This document shows, piece by piece, positions 26,425 to 36,930 of a stretch of 64,000 bases of DNA. The notes below the pieces were generated by a model. It saw only the letters and a program-made list of their open reading frames with translations, ran no database searches and was not told the origin of the DNA. Both the position numbers and the translations under genes were made by a program. Positions within the stretch are counted from its first letter, which is position 1; every line of letters begins with the position of its first letter. This DNA is from Catonella massiliensis (GTDB taxonomy: Bacteria; Bacillota; Clostridia; Lachnospirales; Lachnospiraceae), in assembly GCF_016651435.1 (NCBI RefSeq), contig NZ_JAEPRJ010000001.1, positions 1,302,001-1,366,000 on the forward strand. The letters are read 5' to 3'.

Positions 26425-26685
26425 ATGGCAGAGAGAATAAATCAACATAACAATCCACTTGTTGGAAGTAACATAAGAAGACTCAGAAAGCAAAATAAGC
26501 TTAAAGCTACTGAAGTCATTGCTAAATTACAGCTTAAAGGTGTAAATGTAACTACCGGAATTTTTTCAAAGGTAGAAAATGGTTGGAACAACCCTTCTGT
26601 AGATATGCTTATAGCATTAACTGATATCTTAAACTGTGATTTTAATGAATTTTTCAAAAAAATAGAAGTTACAGATATACAGTAA
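26425..26685 (+). CDS. XRE-family helix-turn-helix regulator
   Basis: The only convincing plus-strand gene of the window. The 86-residue protein is almost only an HTH_3 domain: NIRRLRKQNKLKATEVIAKL, then TGIFSKVENGWNNPSVDML and IALTDILNCDFNEFF. The ATG at 26425 follows AGAGGTGAAT; the frame is open further upstream but that part covers the promoter repeats. Its divergent position next to the Big2 gene, and the tandem repeats at its own promoter, suggest it regulates itself and perhaps the neighbouring secreted-protein genes. Confidence 0.85.
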   Translation: MAERINQHNNPLVGSNIRRLRKQNKLKATEVIAKLQLKGVNVTTGIFSKVENGWNNPSVDMLIALTDILNCDFNEFFKKIEVTDIQ

Positions 26686-27008
26686 CAGTATATTTGTAGC
26701 TTCTATAAATCTTTATATACTAAACAGGCCTGCTTGAAATGTTATATAAATCAAAATTATAACTCATTATAAAGCTAAACCTCTTTGAGAAAAAAGGCCA
26801 TATACAGTGCAAGTCTGAGGATTTTCTTTCAAAATCACAACTTTTTCGAGGGACTTTTTCCATAAACCATCAACTTTTTCGAGGGACTTTTTCCATAAAC
26901 CATCAACTTTTTCAAGGGACTTTTTCTACAAACCCTCAACTTTTCCAAGGGACTTTTCTCATAAACCCTCAACTTTTTCAAGGGACTTTAAAAACATCCA
27001 TAAACTAA
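26686..27008. other. gene-free stretch after the HTH gene
   Basis: The 323 bases between the HTH gene and trmD hold no credible reading frame. The first 150 are plain AT-rich sequence; the rest is the 33-bp tandem array at 26838-26989. The two flanking genes converge here, so it is the joint 3' region. Confidence 0.7.
26838..26989. repeat. five tandem copies of a 33-bp repeat
   Basis: Units start at 26838, 26871, 26904, 26937 and 26970 (last one 20 bases). All open with CAACTTTT[T/C]C[G/A]AGGGACTTT. Units 1 and 2 are identical; 3 and 4 differ from them at six or so places and share CCCT instead of CCAT at the end. The array lies 20 bases after the trmD stop and at the edge of the accessory island. 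Confidence 0.92.
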
Positions 27009-27734
27009 TTATTCAGGCAGCTTAGTTTTCTTAGGCAGGGCATGAGTTCTTATGTACTCCTCATACAGCTCAGGTCTGCGCTCTTTTGTTCTTTTAAGTG
27101 CCTCTTCAAGTTTCCACTGTTCTATCTTTGCCTGATGGCCTGAAAGAAGTATTTCCGGTACCTTCATATCCATATACACCTCAGGCCTAGTATATTGTGG
27201 GTGTTCAAGTAAACCGTCCGTAAATGATTCTCCCACAGCAGATTCAGTATTGTTAAGCACACCCGGCACCAGCCTTGATATAGCATCTATCATAATAACA
27301 GCAGGTAGCTCTCCTCCAGTGAGTACATAGTCACCAATCGAAATAAAATCGGTACAAACCAGTTCCAAGGCTCTCTCATCCACCCCTTCATAATGCCCGC
27401 AAAGGAATACAAGTTCATCTTCTTTCGCAAGCTCTACCGCTGTTTTCTGAGTAAAGGTTCTTCCCTGTGGGGTTACATAGATAGTTCTGGGCTTGTGGCC
27501 GATTTTATCAGAAATAGCACTATGACAGCGGTAAATAGGCTCTACCTGCATAAGCATACCAGCTCCGCCGCTATAGCAGTAGTCGTCCACCTTATTATGC
27601 TTATCAAGGGTGTAATCCCTGATATTTACAGCATTTACACTGATGAGTCCCTTGTTTATGGCACGTCCTAAGATACTTTCTCCTACTATATTATCTATCA
27701 TTTCAGGAAAAAGTGTCATTACATGGAAATTCAT
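27009..27734 (-). CDS. trmD: tRNA (guanine37-N1)-methyltransferase
   Basis: Knotted SPOUT methyltransferase making m1G37, which prevents frameshifting. The N-terminus MNFHVMTLFPEM, the SAM-binding LCGHYEGVDERAL and IGDYVLTGGELPA, and SFTDGLLEHPQYTRP are all diagnostic. Length 241 residues is normal. It follows rimM by 9 bases; downstream, where rplS would be expected, begins the tandem repeat and the island. Confidence 0.97.
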   Translation of the reverse strand: MNFHVMTLFPEMIDNIVGESILGRAINKGLISVNAVNIRDYTLDKHNKVDDYCYSGGAGMLMQVEPIYRCHSAISDKIGHKPRTIYVTPQGRTFTQKTAVELAKEDELVFLCGHYEGVDERALELVCTDFISIGDYVLTGGELPAVIMIDAISRLVPGVLNNTESAVGESFTDGLLEHPQYTRPEVYMDMKVPEILLSGHQAKIEQWKLEEALKRTKERRPELYEEYIRTHALPKKTKLPE

Positions 27735-27743
27735 AATACCCCC

Positions 27744-28289
27744 TTAGTCAAGCAAGCCTTTCATAATATGTACCTTAACAAAGCCTTCTTCAGTATTGAT
27801 TTCAAGTACACACTCAGGTATATGAGGAAGGCAGAATTCTTTAAGTTCACTATGAGCTTCATTAGGCTTTACAACTATCACCTTATTGGCACCTGTATCC
27901 ATGACCTCAGATACTGTCCCATACTCTTCACCAGTATCAGAGGTCACCTTACAGCCTATTACATCCGATACATAGTGTTCACCCTCAGCTAAAGGAAGCG
28001 CATCCTCTCTTGCAACCAAAAGATCCATTCCCTTGTATTTTGCTATCAGGTCAACATTATCAATACCCTTAAAGGTAACTATAGGGGTATTCTTGAAGTA
28101 CTTCACATTATCTACTTCCACTTCAAGAATCCCACTACCTTTTATAGCCCCTTTTCCTGAACTAAGGTCAATAAAGGCTCTTTTTAGGCTGTCAAACCTC
28201 TCTGTATCATCAGTTGTTGGAAATACCTTAATCCCACCTGTAAGTCCATGTGTACTTGCAAGTACTCCTACTCTAAAATAATTTTCCAT
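27744..28289 (-). CDS. rimM: ribosome maturation factor RimM
   Basis: Assists 30S head assembly by binding S19. The 181-residue protein has the RimM N-terminal domain (FRVGVLASTHGLTGGIKVFP) and a C-terminal PRC-barrel (YVSDVIGCKVTSDTGEEYG). The ATG at 28289 follows GAGGATGGT. The frame opens six codons earlier at another ATG that lacks a ribosome-binding site. A terminator separates it from khpA, so some of its expression needs read-through or its own promoter. Confidence 0.96.
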   Translation of the reverse strand: MENYFRVGVLASTHGLTGGIKVFPTTDDTERFDSLKRAFIDLSSGKGAIKGSGILEVEVDNVKYFKNTPIVTFKGIDNVDLIAKYKGMDLLVAREDALPLAEGEHYVSDVIGCKVTSDTGEEYGTVSEVMDTGANKVIVVKPNEAHSELKEFCLPHIPECVLEINTEEGFVKVHIMKGLLD

Positions 28290-28401
28290 ACCATCCTCAT
28301 TAAACATAATAACAAACTATTTTCCGGTTGTTAGTGTCACTTTTTACATTTTATCAGGCATTTACTGCTACCACTATAAATCCTACACTTGGCATCAAAC
28401 T

Positions 28402-28427
28402 AAAAAAGGGAAGGATTACTCCTCCCC
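28402..28427 (-). terminator. intrinsic terminator between khpA and rimM
   Basis: On the minus strand GGGGAGGA, loop GTAA, TCCTTCCC form an eight-pair stem with one wobble and are followed by six T. It lies 9 bases after the khpA stop, inside what is usually one operon, and may lower rimM-trmD expression. Confidence 0.8.
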
Positions 28428-28435
28428 CATTGTCA

Positions 28436-28663
28436 TCATTTTATTTCAACGGTGACTTTCTTATCATCCCTTGTGGCAGCAGCCTTAACAACAGTCCTTA
28501 TAGACTTTGCAATTCTGCCCTGCTTGCCAATAACCTTACCCATATCACTTTCAGCAACATGAAGATGAAGAATAGTTTCTCCATTCTCCTCTGTCTGTGT
28601 AACTGTGACTTCATCAGGATGATCAACAAGGGCCATAGCAATAACCTTTACTAATTCATTCAT
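28436..28663 (-). CDS. khpA: KH-domain RNA-binding protein KhpA (YlqC)
   Basis: A 75-residue type II KH protein that partners KhpB in global RNA binding in Firmicutes. The GxxG loop is in GKVIGKQGRIAKSIR. The whole protein is the KH fold, as usual. Lies 18 bases after rpsP, the standard position. Confidence 0.95.
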   Translation of the reverse strand: MNELVKVIAMALVDHPDEVTVTQTEENGETILHLHVAESDMGKVIGKQGRIAKSIRTVVKAAATRDDKKVTVEIK

Positions 28664-28681
28664 GATGACTACCTCCGATGA

Positions 28682-28924
28682 TTACTCAGTTATACCGGCT
28701 TTCTTTAAGAGCTTAGCTACAACCTCAGTAGGCTTAGCACCGTTAGCAATCCACTTCTTAGCCTCTTCAGCATTGATATTGATTGCACTTGGCTCCTTAT
28801 TTGGATCATAAGTTCCTACCTGAGCAATGAAGTTACCGTGCTGAGCTACTCTCTCATCAGCAACCACTACTCTATAGAAAGGATGTCTCTTATATCCCAT
28901 TCTCATCAATCTAATCTTTACCAT
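28682..28924 (-). CDS. rpsP: 30S ribosomal protein S16
   Basis: An 80-residue protein matching S16: VKIRLMRMGYKRHPFYRVVV at the start and VGTYDPNKEPSAININ in the middle. A strong GGAGG site lies upstream. It is between ffh and khpA in the ylxM-ffh-rpsP-khpA-rimM-trmD group. Confidence 0.97.
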   Translation of the reverse strand: MVKIRLMRMGYKRHPFYRVVVADERVAQHGNFIAQVGTYDPNKEPSAININAEEAKKWIANGAKPTEVVAKLLKKAGITE

Positions 28925-29001
28925 TTTTCTTTCCTCCTATGTGTTTGTTTTAATTTTTGATACTTGTATCATATATGAAAATGCATAGCATTAACACCTA
29001 A

Positions 29002-30342
29002 TTAAAGTCCGAAAGGCAGCCCGAACTTCTTCTTTCCCTTACCCTTCATCATTCCGGACATCTGCTTCATAACCTTCTTCATCTGTTCCATCTGCTTGAC
29101 AAGCTTATTTACCTCAGCTACATCAACTCCGGCTCCCTTAGCTATTCTGTGCTTTCTGGAAGGATTAAGGAGATTAGGGTTCCCTCTTTCAGCCTTAGTC
29201 ATTGAAAAAATAATTGCTTTAACCTTATCTAAGGCTCCTTCATCAACAGCCGCATCATCAAGCTTTCCACCAAGGCCTCCAGGCATCATTCCAAGAATGT
29301 CCTTAATGCTTCCAAGCTTTTGGATTTGCTCAAACTGTGAGAGCATATCGTTAAAGTCAAACTCGGCTTTCTTGAATTTTTGCTCAAGTTCCTTGGTTTT
29401 TTCAGCGTCAAGGGCACTTTGAGCCTTGTCAATGAGGGTGAGTATATCTCCCATTCCGAGTATTCTGTTAGCCATTCTGTCAGGATAAAACTGTTCAAGA
29501 TCTGTTAGTTTCTCTCCCATTCCTGCATATAGAATAGGTTTTCCTGTTACACTTCTTATAGAGAGAGCAGCACCGCCTCTGGTATCACCGTCAAGCTTAG
29601 TAAGCACAACTCCATCAAGCCCAATCTTAGAGTCAAAGGTAGTTGCGACATTGACAGCTTCCTGACCTGTCATTGCATCTACTACTAAAAGTGTCTGTGT
29701 AACTTCTACGGCTTCCTTTATATCTACAAGCTCCTGCATCATATCTTCATCTATCTGAAGTCGTCCTGCAGTATCTAGAAATATCATATTGTAGCCATTG
29801 CTCTTAGCGTGTTCTAAGGCTGCTTTAGCAATGTTTGGCGGCTTGTGGCCGTCACCCATAGTAAATACCGGAACTCCAACCTTCTCACCATTTACCTGAA
29901 GCTGCTTTATCGCAGCAGGCCTGTATACATCACAGGCAACAAGCAAAGGCTTTCTTGTACCTTTGAACTTCGCAGCAAGCTTAGCTGTGGTAGTTGTCTT
30001 ACCTGCACCCTGTAGACCACACATCATTATAACTGTTATTTCCTGAGTTGGTTTTAAGGTAAGTTCAGTTTTCTCAGAACCAAGTAGGGCTGTCATTTCT
30101 TCATTTACTATTTTTATAACCATCTGACCGGGTGTTAAGGAGTTCATAACATCCTGTCCTATTGCTCTTTCTTCAACGGTCTTGATAAAGTTCTTCGCAA
30201 CCTTAAAATTAACATCCGCTTCAAGCAGAGCAATCTTTACTTCTTTAAGGGCAGCTTTGACATCATTTTCATTTAGCTTACCCTTGCCGCGTAAGTTCTT
30301 AAAAACCTTTGTCAGCTTCTCTGTTAAACTGTCAAATGCCAT
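29002..30342 (-). CDS. ffh: signal recognition particle protein Ffh
   Basis: GTPase that binds signal peptides and 4.5S/scRNA and delivers ribosomes to FtsY. N domain, then the G domain with GLQGAGKTTTTAKLA, FLDTAGRLQIDEDM and TKLDGDTRGGAALS, then a methionine-rich M domain ending in repeated KQMEQMKKVMKQMSGMMKGK. Length 446 residues is normal. It follows ylxM by 11 bases. Confidence 0.97.
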   Translation of the reverse strand: MAFDSLTEKLTKVFKNLRGKGKLNENDVKAALKEVKIALLEADVNFKVAKNFIKTVEERAIGQDVMNSLTPGQMVIKIVNEEMTALLGSEKTELTLKPTQEITVIMMCGLQGAGKTTTTAKLAAKFKGTRKPLLVACDVYRPAAIKQLQVNGEKVGVPVFTMGDGHKPPNIAKAALEHAKSNGYNMIFLDTAGRLQIDEDMMQELVDIKEAVEVTQTLLVVDAMTGQEAVNVATTFDSKIGLDGVVLTKLDGDTRGGAALSIRSVTGKPILYAGMGEKLTDLEQFYPDRMANRILGMGDILTLIDKAQSALDAEKTKELEQKFKKAEFDFNDMLSQFEQIQKLGSIKDILGMMPGGLGGKLDDAAVDEGALDKVKAIIFSMTKAERGNPNLLNPSRKHRIAKGAGVDVAEVNKLVKQMEQMKKVMKQMSGMMKGKGKKKFGLPFGL

Positions 30343-30353
30343 AGCTCCTCCTT

Positions 30354-30710
30354 CTAGAATATATTGTAAAGTCTGTCAAGATCTATCCTTACATTTTCTT
30401 TAAGCTTCTCGTCTGTAGATTTGCTTATTGTTTCTTTAAGCATATCCAAGGTAACGGATATTTCTTCGGATTTTTTAATTAGTCCCAGTTTATTATCAAA
30501 CTCTTCCAGCTGTTTGATACTTCTTTTAAGATTATCGTGTACTCCCTGCCTTGATATACCTTCTGTTTCAGCTATTTCTGAAAGAGACAGGTCTTCATGT
30601 ACATAGGCTTCAAGGAGTTTGCTTGAACCCTCTTTTAATAGCACACCATAATAATCATATAGTTCGGCAACTCTAAGTCTCTCGTCAAGTATATCTGCTT
30701 TCTTTTCCAT
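30354..30710 (-). CDS. ylxM: YlxM, DNA-binding-fold protein of the SRP operon
   Basis: A 118-residue helix-turn-helix protein (LSLSEIAETEGISRQGVHDN) that accompanies ffh throughout Firmicutes. In some species it modulates SRP GTPase activity rather than transcription. It is the first gene after the promoter at 30742-30770. Confidence 0.93.
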   Translation of the reverse strand: MEKKADILDERLRVAELYDYYGVLLKEGSSKLLEAYVHEDLSLSEIAETEGISRQGVHDNLKRSIKQLEEFDNKLGLIKKSEEISVTLDMLKETISKSTDEKLKENVRIDLDRLYNIF

Positions 30711-30741
30711 AATAAACTCACCATCTTTTTAATCCTTAGGT

Positions 30742-30770
30742 ATTGTAACAGAAGAAAAAAGAGATGTCAA
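30742..30770 (-). promoter_or_regulatory. sigma-A promoter of the ylxM-ffh-rpsP operon
   Basis: TTGACA (minus strand, plus positions 30765-30770) and TACAAT (30742-30747) are exactly 17 bases apart. The -35 box lies inside the 3' arm of the preceding terminator, so hairpin and promoter share bases. Confidence 0.85.
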
Positions 30771-30787
30771 GTTTTTTTCTTGACATC
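30755..30787 (-). terminator. intrinsic terminator overlapping the ylxM promoter
   Basis: Arms GATGTCAAG (30763-30771) and CTTGACATC (30779-30787) form a 9-bp stem around seven A or U, followed in the minus-strand RNA by a U-rich run. It ends the transcript of the GNAT-like gene. Confidence 0.85.
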
Positions 30788-30839
30788 ATAAAACTTTTTA
30801 TTAGGCTAATTCACACTCAACAACTATGTATGTCATTTT

Positions 30840-31589
30840 TTAATTACAACACTCAAAATTGCCATTATAAATATATGTGTCCCAAGTAATATTATCATCT
30901 ATATTAAATAATTTTTTTATTTCCATAGCAAATTCGTCACAATCATCTGCTTCAAAGTATATATTCTTATATTTTTCAAATAAATTAAAAATCAAATTTG
31001 AAGAAAATTTCCTGAACGAATCTATATCCTTTCCTAAAACATAAGCAACCTCTTCATTTTCTATAAATGCCAGATTTTCTATACTGTCACCCTTTTTCTC
31101 ATATACAACTTTTTCCGGAAGAATATTAAAAAAATCAGATCTTTTACCTGTCCAAGGGTTGATTTCCAGATGTGTTTTGATATAGCGTTCAAGCATTAAG
31201 TCTGCACAAACTTCAAATTCTTTACTACCTTTATGTGCAGTTATAAGTTTAATCTCATCATCTTTTTCATATAGGCAATACTCAGCCTTAGTTACTTCAA
31301 CCTCGTAACAGGCTCTCTTTCGTTCAAATCCAAAATTTTCCAGCACATTTGCAACATCTTTCTTATTAGATGAAATCATAATTTGAATAGGCTTGCCAAA
31401 ATAACTGCACAATCTATCTAGAATATCTGAGTTTACTTTATCAAATGATTTCACTTCATCAACCTTAAAGTATATATTCGAATTATGAAACGAGTTAAAA
31501 TAATAAGGAATCTTTATTATTTCCATTCCCTCGTTTTTAACTGCAATAACTCTATTTTCTGAATTACCAGCTTCCAACAATTCATACAT
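30840..31589 (-). CDS. GNAT-acetyltransferase-like protein, divergent
   Basis: A 249-residue cytosolic protein. The order of predicted strands and helices, and the stretch ANVLENFGFERKRACYEVEV at about residues 83-102, resemble the C-terminal end of a GNAT domain; a second such half seems to follow (FIENEEVAYVLGKDIDSFRK). The usual acetyl-CoA loop (Q/RxxGxG/A) is not recognisable. It may be a double GNAT protein or a degenerate one. It is between dnaJ and the ylxM operon with terminators on both sides, so it is its own unit. Low certainty about function. Confidence 0.5.
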   Translation of the reverse strand: MYELLEAGNSENRVIAVKNEGMEIIKIPYYFNSFHNSNIYFKVDEVKSFDKVNSDILDRLCSYFGKPIQIMISSNKKDVANVLENFGFERKRACYEVEVTKAEYCLYEKDDEIKLITAHKGSKEFEVCADLMLERYIKTHLEINPWTGKRSDFFNILPEKVVYEKKGDSIENLAFIENEEVAYVLGKDIDSFRKFSSNLIFNLFEKYKNIYFEADDCDEFAMEIKKLFNIDDNITWDTYIYNGNFECCN

Positions 31590-31657
31590 AAACTACCTCT
31601 TTTTGACTTATCTTTAATTCACAAACTTTATCCTAGTGGAATATTCGGCATATACAA

Positions 31658-31689
31658 ATTTAGATAGCACCTAAAGGCACTATCTAAAT
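31658..31689 (-). terminator. hairpin after dnaJ
   Basis: ATTTAGATAGCACC (31658-31671) and GGCACTATCTAAAT (31676-31689) pair over 14 positions, two as wobbles on the minus strand, around a four-base loop, 20 bases after dnaJ. Confidence 0.7.
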
Positions 31690-31708
31690 TGTAATAATAT
31701 ATCAAATT

Positions 31709-32977
31709 TTATTCAAAAAAGTCCCTGCCAATGTCTTTAATATTGTCAACGAAGCTCTTCCTCTTGGAACTCTTGCCCTTCTTACCTTTTCCCTCATCTT
31801 TAGCAGCTGACGAAGTTGATTGGCTTGCATTAGGCTTTGCTTCTGCCGGATTGCCCTTTGCCCTGTATCTGGTTTCAAAGGTTTCATCAAGTTCTTCAAG
31901 GATTCTCTTTTGTTCTTTGGTAAGAGAGGCAGGAGTCTGAACTATGAAGGTAATGTAATGATCACCCCTTACGTCCTTATTTCTCAGTGTAGGCATACCC
32001 TTACCTCTAAGCCTTACTCTCGAATCTGTTTGAGTTCCAGGCTTCACTGTATATATAACATCACCATCAACTGTACTTATCCTGATATCGCCTCCAAGAG
32101 CAGCCTGTGTAAATGAAATAGGCACTGATGAATAAATATCATAACCGTCTCTCTGGAAGTTAGGGTGTGATGGAACATGTACCTCTACAAGCAAATCTCC
32201 GCGAGGTCCCCCGTTTGTACCAGGCTCTCCCTTATCTCTGATTCTGATAGCCTGTCCGTCATCAATACCTGCTGGTATGTCTACCTCTATGGTCTTTCGT
32301 CTGGTGATGTAGCCTGTACCACGGCAATCCGGGCATTTATCCTTGACTATCTTACCTGTTCCGTGACAATCAGGACAGGTCTGTACATTACGAACCATGC
32401 CAAAGAGCGACTGCTGGGTATAGGTTACCTGACCTGAACCTCCACACTTACTACAGGTTACAGGATTTGTACCTGCTTTGGCACCACTACCATGACAGGT
32501 AGCGCATTCCTCCTTCATATCAAGAGTAATCTCTTTCTTACATCCTTTTACAGCTTCATCAAATTTAATTCTAAGGCTATAGTGGATATTTGCTCCCTTT
32601 TGAGGGCTGTTGCTACTTCTTCTGCCGCCGCCTCCGCCGCCAAAGAAGTCAAATCCACCGCCGCCTCCTCCAAAGAAGCTCCCAAAGATATCTCCAAGAT
32701 CTATATCACTAAAGTCAAATCCGCCTGCTCCAGGTCCGCCTCCATTACTAAATGCAGCGTGTCCGAACTGGTCGTATTGTTTCCTCTTTTCATCATCACT
32801 AAGTACTGCATAAGCCTCTGAAGCCTCTTTAAACTTAGCTTCAGCCTCCTTATCACCCGGATTGGCATCAGGATGATACTTCTTAGCAAGCACTCTGTAC
32901 GCTTTCTTCAATTCATCAGCAGACGCATTCTTAGCCACACCAAGAACCTCATAATAATCTCTTTTCTGATCTGCCAT
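31709..32977 (-). CDS. dnaJ: chaperone DnaJ (Hsp40)
   Basis: J-domain co-chaperone stimulating DnaK ATPase. The J domain holds HPD at residues 35-37; a Gly/Phe-rich linker follows (very rich in Gly around 78-115), then four zinc-finger repeats [32 protein letters not shown], and the C-terminal substrate-binding domain. At 422 residues it is about 40 longer than usual because of a Lys/Ser-rich tail ([12 protein letters not shown]). It ends the hrcA-grpE-dnaK-dnaJ operon. Confidence 0.96.
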   Translation of the reverse strand: MADQKRDYYEVLGVAKNASADELKKAYRVLAKKYHPDANPGDKEAEAKFKEASEAYAVLSDDEKRKQYDQFGHAAFSNGGGPGAGGFDFSDIDLGDIFGSFFGGGGGGFDFFGGGGGGRRSSNSPQKGANIHYSLRIKFDEAVKGCKKEITLDMKEECATCHGSGAKAGTNPVTCSKCGGSGQVTYTQQSLFGMVRNVQTCPDCHGTGKIVKDKCPDCRGTGYITRRKTIEVDIPAGIDDGQAIRIRDKGEPGTNGGPRGDLLVEVHVPSHPNFQRDGYDIYSSVPISFTQAALGGDIRISTVDGDVIYTVKPGTQTDSRVRLRGKGMPTLRNKDVRGDHYITFIVQTPASLTKEQKRILEELDETFETRYRAKGNPAEAKPNASQSTSSAAKDEGKGKKGKSSKRKSFVDNIKDIGRDFFE

Positions 32978-33114
32978 ATTTATCCCACTTTCATCAATTT
33001 ATTTTAAACACATACAACTCACCCTATTGACCACAAACGCCTTATAACTATAACACATTTCGTTATGTATATCTATGGTAAAGTGTGATTATTTTATATC
33101 TTTATACAGGCATT

Positions 33115-33145
33115 GGGCTGCCGCCAAAGCTTAGTGCGACAGCCC
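33115..33145 (-). other. hairpin between dnaK and dnaJ
   Basis: GGGCTGCCGC (33115-33124) and GCGACAGCCC (33136-33145) pair over ten positions with one mismatch on the plus strand that becomes a wobble on the minus strand. No U-run follows. It may be an RNA-processing or stability element that sets the dnaK to dnaJ ratio; the remaining dnaK-dnaJ spacer shows nothing else. Confidence 0.5.
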
Positions 33146-33160
33146 TATTTCTATCAAATA

Positions 33161-35044
<1,884 letters not shown>

Positions 35045-35100
35045 TTAATATTTATATTTTAATGTGATACGAAACTGCTTATATTGCAATCCCGCAAATG

Positions 35101-35682
35101 CTAGTTAACAACTTTAACCATACTTGGTCTTACTACACTTTCTTTATACATATAGCCTTTTTGCATTTCTTCTGCTACGGTGTTTTCGCCAAGATTTTCA
35201 TCTTCACCGTGCATAACTGCATTATGTATTTCAGGGTTGAACTCCTTGCCAACAGCTTCTATAGGAGTAACTCCTACATCCGCAAGGCACTGCATAAGCT
35301 GCTTATACACCTTATCTATGCCTTTAGCAAAGGCTCCTTCCCTTTCTTCTTCAGAAAGGCTGCCAAGTCCTCTTTCGAAGTTATCAATGATAGGAAGAAT
35401 CTTTTCAACTATTCCCTTCGCACCTAAGTCATACATCTGCGACTTTTCCTTCTCAGTGCGCTTACGGAAATTGTCAAACTCAGCCATCTGGCGCATTAGC
35501 TTGTCATTTAACTCATCTATCTTGTTTTTATATTCTTCCTCTTTTGATGCTTCTCTTTCTTCTTTTATCTTATTTAATTCTTTTTCATCTAAAGATTTTT
35601 CAGAAACTGTTTCAGCTGAAGTTGTTTCCTCAGTATCAACATTTTCTATTTTTTCTTCAGAATGTTTCTTTTTATCTTTCAC
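35101..35682 (-). CDS. grpE: nucleotide exchange factor GrpE
   Basis: Dimeric exchange factor for DnaK, 193 residues. A long acidic and coiled-coil N-terminus (about 1-65) precedes RQMAEFDNFRKRTEKEK and a C-terminal beta domain with FNPEIHNAVMHGED and YMYKESVVRPSMVKVV. It lies between hrcA and dnaK. Confidence 0.96.
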   Translation of the reverse strand: MKDKKKHSEEKIENVDTEETTSAETVSEKSLDEKELNKIKEEREASKEEEYKNKIDELNDKLMRQMAEFDNFRKRTEKEKSQMYDLGAKGIVEKILPIIDNFERGLGSLSEEEREGAFAKGIDKVYKQLMQCLADVGVTPIEAVGKEFNPEIHNAVMHGEDENLGENTVAEEMQKGYMYKESVVRPSMVKVVN

Positions 35683-35696
35683 AATCTACCACCTTT

Positions 35697-36797
35697 CTAT
35701 GTATCACTTACATAATTTACGTCATTTTTCATATCTATAAGCTTAATTGCCTTTGTAGTTTTATCCTCACTCTGATGCTTAAATATGCTATCTAACTGCC
35801 TCATAAGATTTTTAAGTGAGCCGACAACTTTAGCATAATCCATTCTTTTAGGACCGACAATGCCTATTTTGCCGTATACACCCTCTTCAATCTCATAAGT
35901 TGCAGTCACAACCGAACAATCCTTTAAGCTTTCAACATTCGTATCATTTCCTATATAGACCTGAATGCCATCGTCATTGCCATCATCCATCCTGTCTGTA
36001 AGAAGAGCACTCAGTTCTTTCTTTTCCTCGATTGTATAAAGAAGCTTTTGCATATTGTCACTATCATTAAGTTCAGGATACTTTAGAATATTCGTAGTAC
36101 CACTTGTATATATTCTAAGTGAATCATCTTCAGAGAATACAGATCCTATTGCATCTATTATTCTTCCGACAAGGTTCACATATTCTCCTGCCTGTTCCTT
36201 CATCTTTGCAATAACTCCTATGTTTATGTCCTTCATATTAAGTCCAGCAAGAAATGAATTAAGCATAATATTAAGCTTAAGAAGTAAACTTTTCTCAACC
36301 GCTTCATCAAGCCTAATTATTGTGTTCTTAACAGCATTCTTTTCCAACACAATTACTATAAGGAGATTTTCTTCATCAATCTCTGAAAGCTGTATAAATT
36401 TAATATTGTTGCTTTCATATTTAGGAGCAGATACAACTGTAGTATAATTTGTATTCATTGCAAGTAAGTTGGCAACCTGTTGAAGTAAAGTCTCAAGCTT
36501 ATCTGACTTTTCAATCAAATCCTTTTTAAGACTTTCTTCTTCCTTTATTTTGGTCTGCATAAGCGAATCGACATATAATCTGTAAGCATCATCCGAAGGT
36601 ATTCTTCCTGCCGAAGTATGAGGCTTTACCAAATACCCCATATCTTCAAGATCAGACATCTCGTTTCTAATTGTTGCAGAGCTAAGTTTCAACTCAGAAA
36701 ACTTAGATATTGTTCTGGAGCCGACAGGCTCGCCTGTCTCAAGATAGTTCTTGATGACAGCTTTAAGTATCTCAAGTTTTCTATCGTCAAGTTCCAT
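35697..36797 (-). CDS. hrcA: heat-inducible repressor HrcA
   Basis: Represses the operon by binding CIRCE; its folding depends on GroEL. The winged helix is N-terminal (GEPVGSRTISKFSELKLSSATIRNEM) with the typical PHTSAGRIPSDDAYRLYVD motif at about 57-75 and a GAF-like domain behind it. Length 366 residues is slightly longer than usual. First gene of the operon, directly after CIRCE. Confidence 0.96.
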   Translation of the reverse strand: MELDDRKLEILKAVIKNYLETGEPVGSRTISKFSELKLSSATIRNEMSDLEDMGYLVKPHTSAGRIPSDDAYRLYVDSLMQTKIKEEESLKKDLIEKSDKLETLLQQVANLLAMNTNYTTVVSAPKYESNNIKFIQLSEIDEENLLIVIVLEKNAVKNTIIRLDEAVEKSLLLKLNIMLNSFLAGLNMKDINIGVIAKMKEQAGEYVNLVGRIIDAIGSVFSEDDSLRIYTSGTTNILKYPELNDSDNMQKLLYTIEEKKELSALLTDRMDDGNDDGIQVYIGNDTNVESLKDCSVVTATYEIEEGVYGKIGIVGPKRMDYAKVVGSLKNLMRQLDSIFKHQSEDKTTKAIKLIDMKNDVNYVSDT

Positions 36798-36821
36798 CTC
36801 ATCTCTCCTTTCTTTTAATTA

Positions 36822-36848
36822 TTAGCACTCACTTAACTAGAGTGCTAA
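36822..36848. promoter_or_regulatory. CIRCE operator
   Basis: TTAGCACTC (36822-36830), nine bases, GAGTGCTAA (36840-36848): an exact match to the consensus HrcA site, 25 bases upstream of the hrcA start. Confidence 0.98.
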
Positions 36849-36859
36849 CATCTATTAGT

Positions 36860-36888
36860 AAGATACCACCTTATATATAATTTGTCAA
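36860..36888 (-). promoter_or_regulatory. sigma-A promoter of the heat-shock operon
   Basis: TTGACA (plus positions 36883-36888) and TATCTT (36860-36865) are 17 bases apart on the minus strand. The expected start point falls at about 36853, just upstream of CIRCE, so the operator lies in the leader. Confidence 0.85.
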
Positions 36889-36930
36889 TAGAAAATTGCA
36901 ATAAAAATTGTGTAATATTTGTGTCCTTTA

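Noticed and set aside
26838..26989. Possible CRISPR array in the 33-bp repeats
   Set aside because: Repeats are directly adjacent with no variable spacers, and no cas gene is in the window.
32492..32821. Plus-strand frames opposite the Gly/Phe region of dnaJ (proline- or alanine-rich)
   Set aside because: They only reflect the glycine codons of dnaJ read in reverse.
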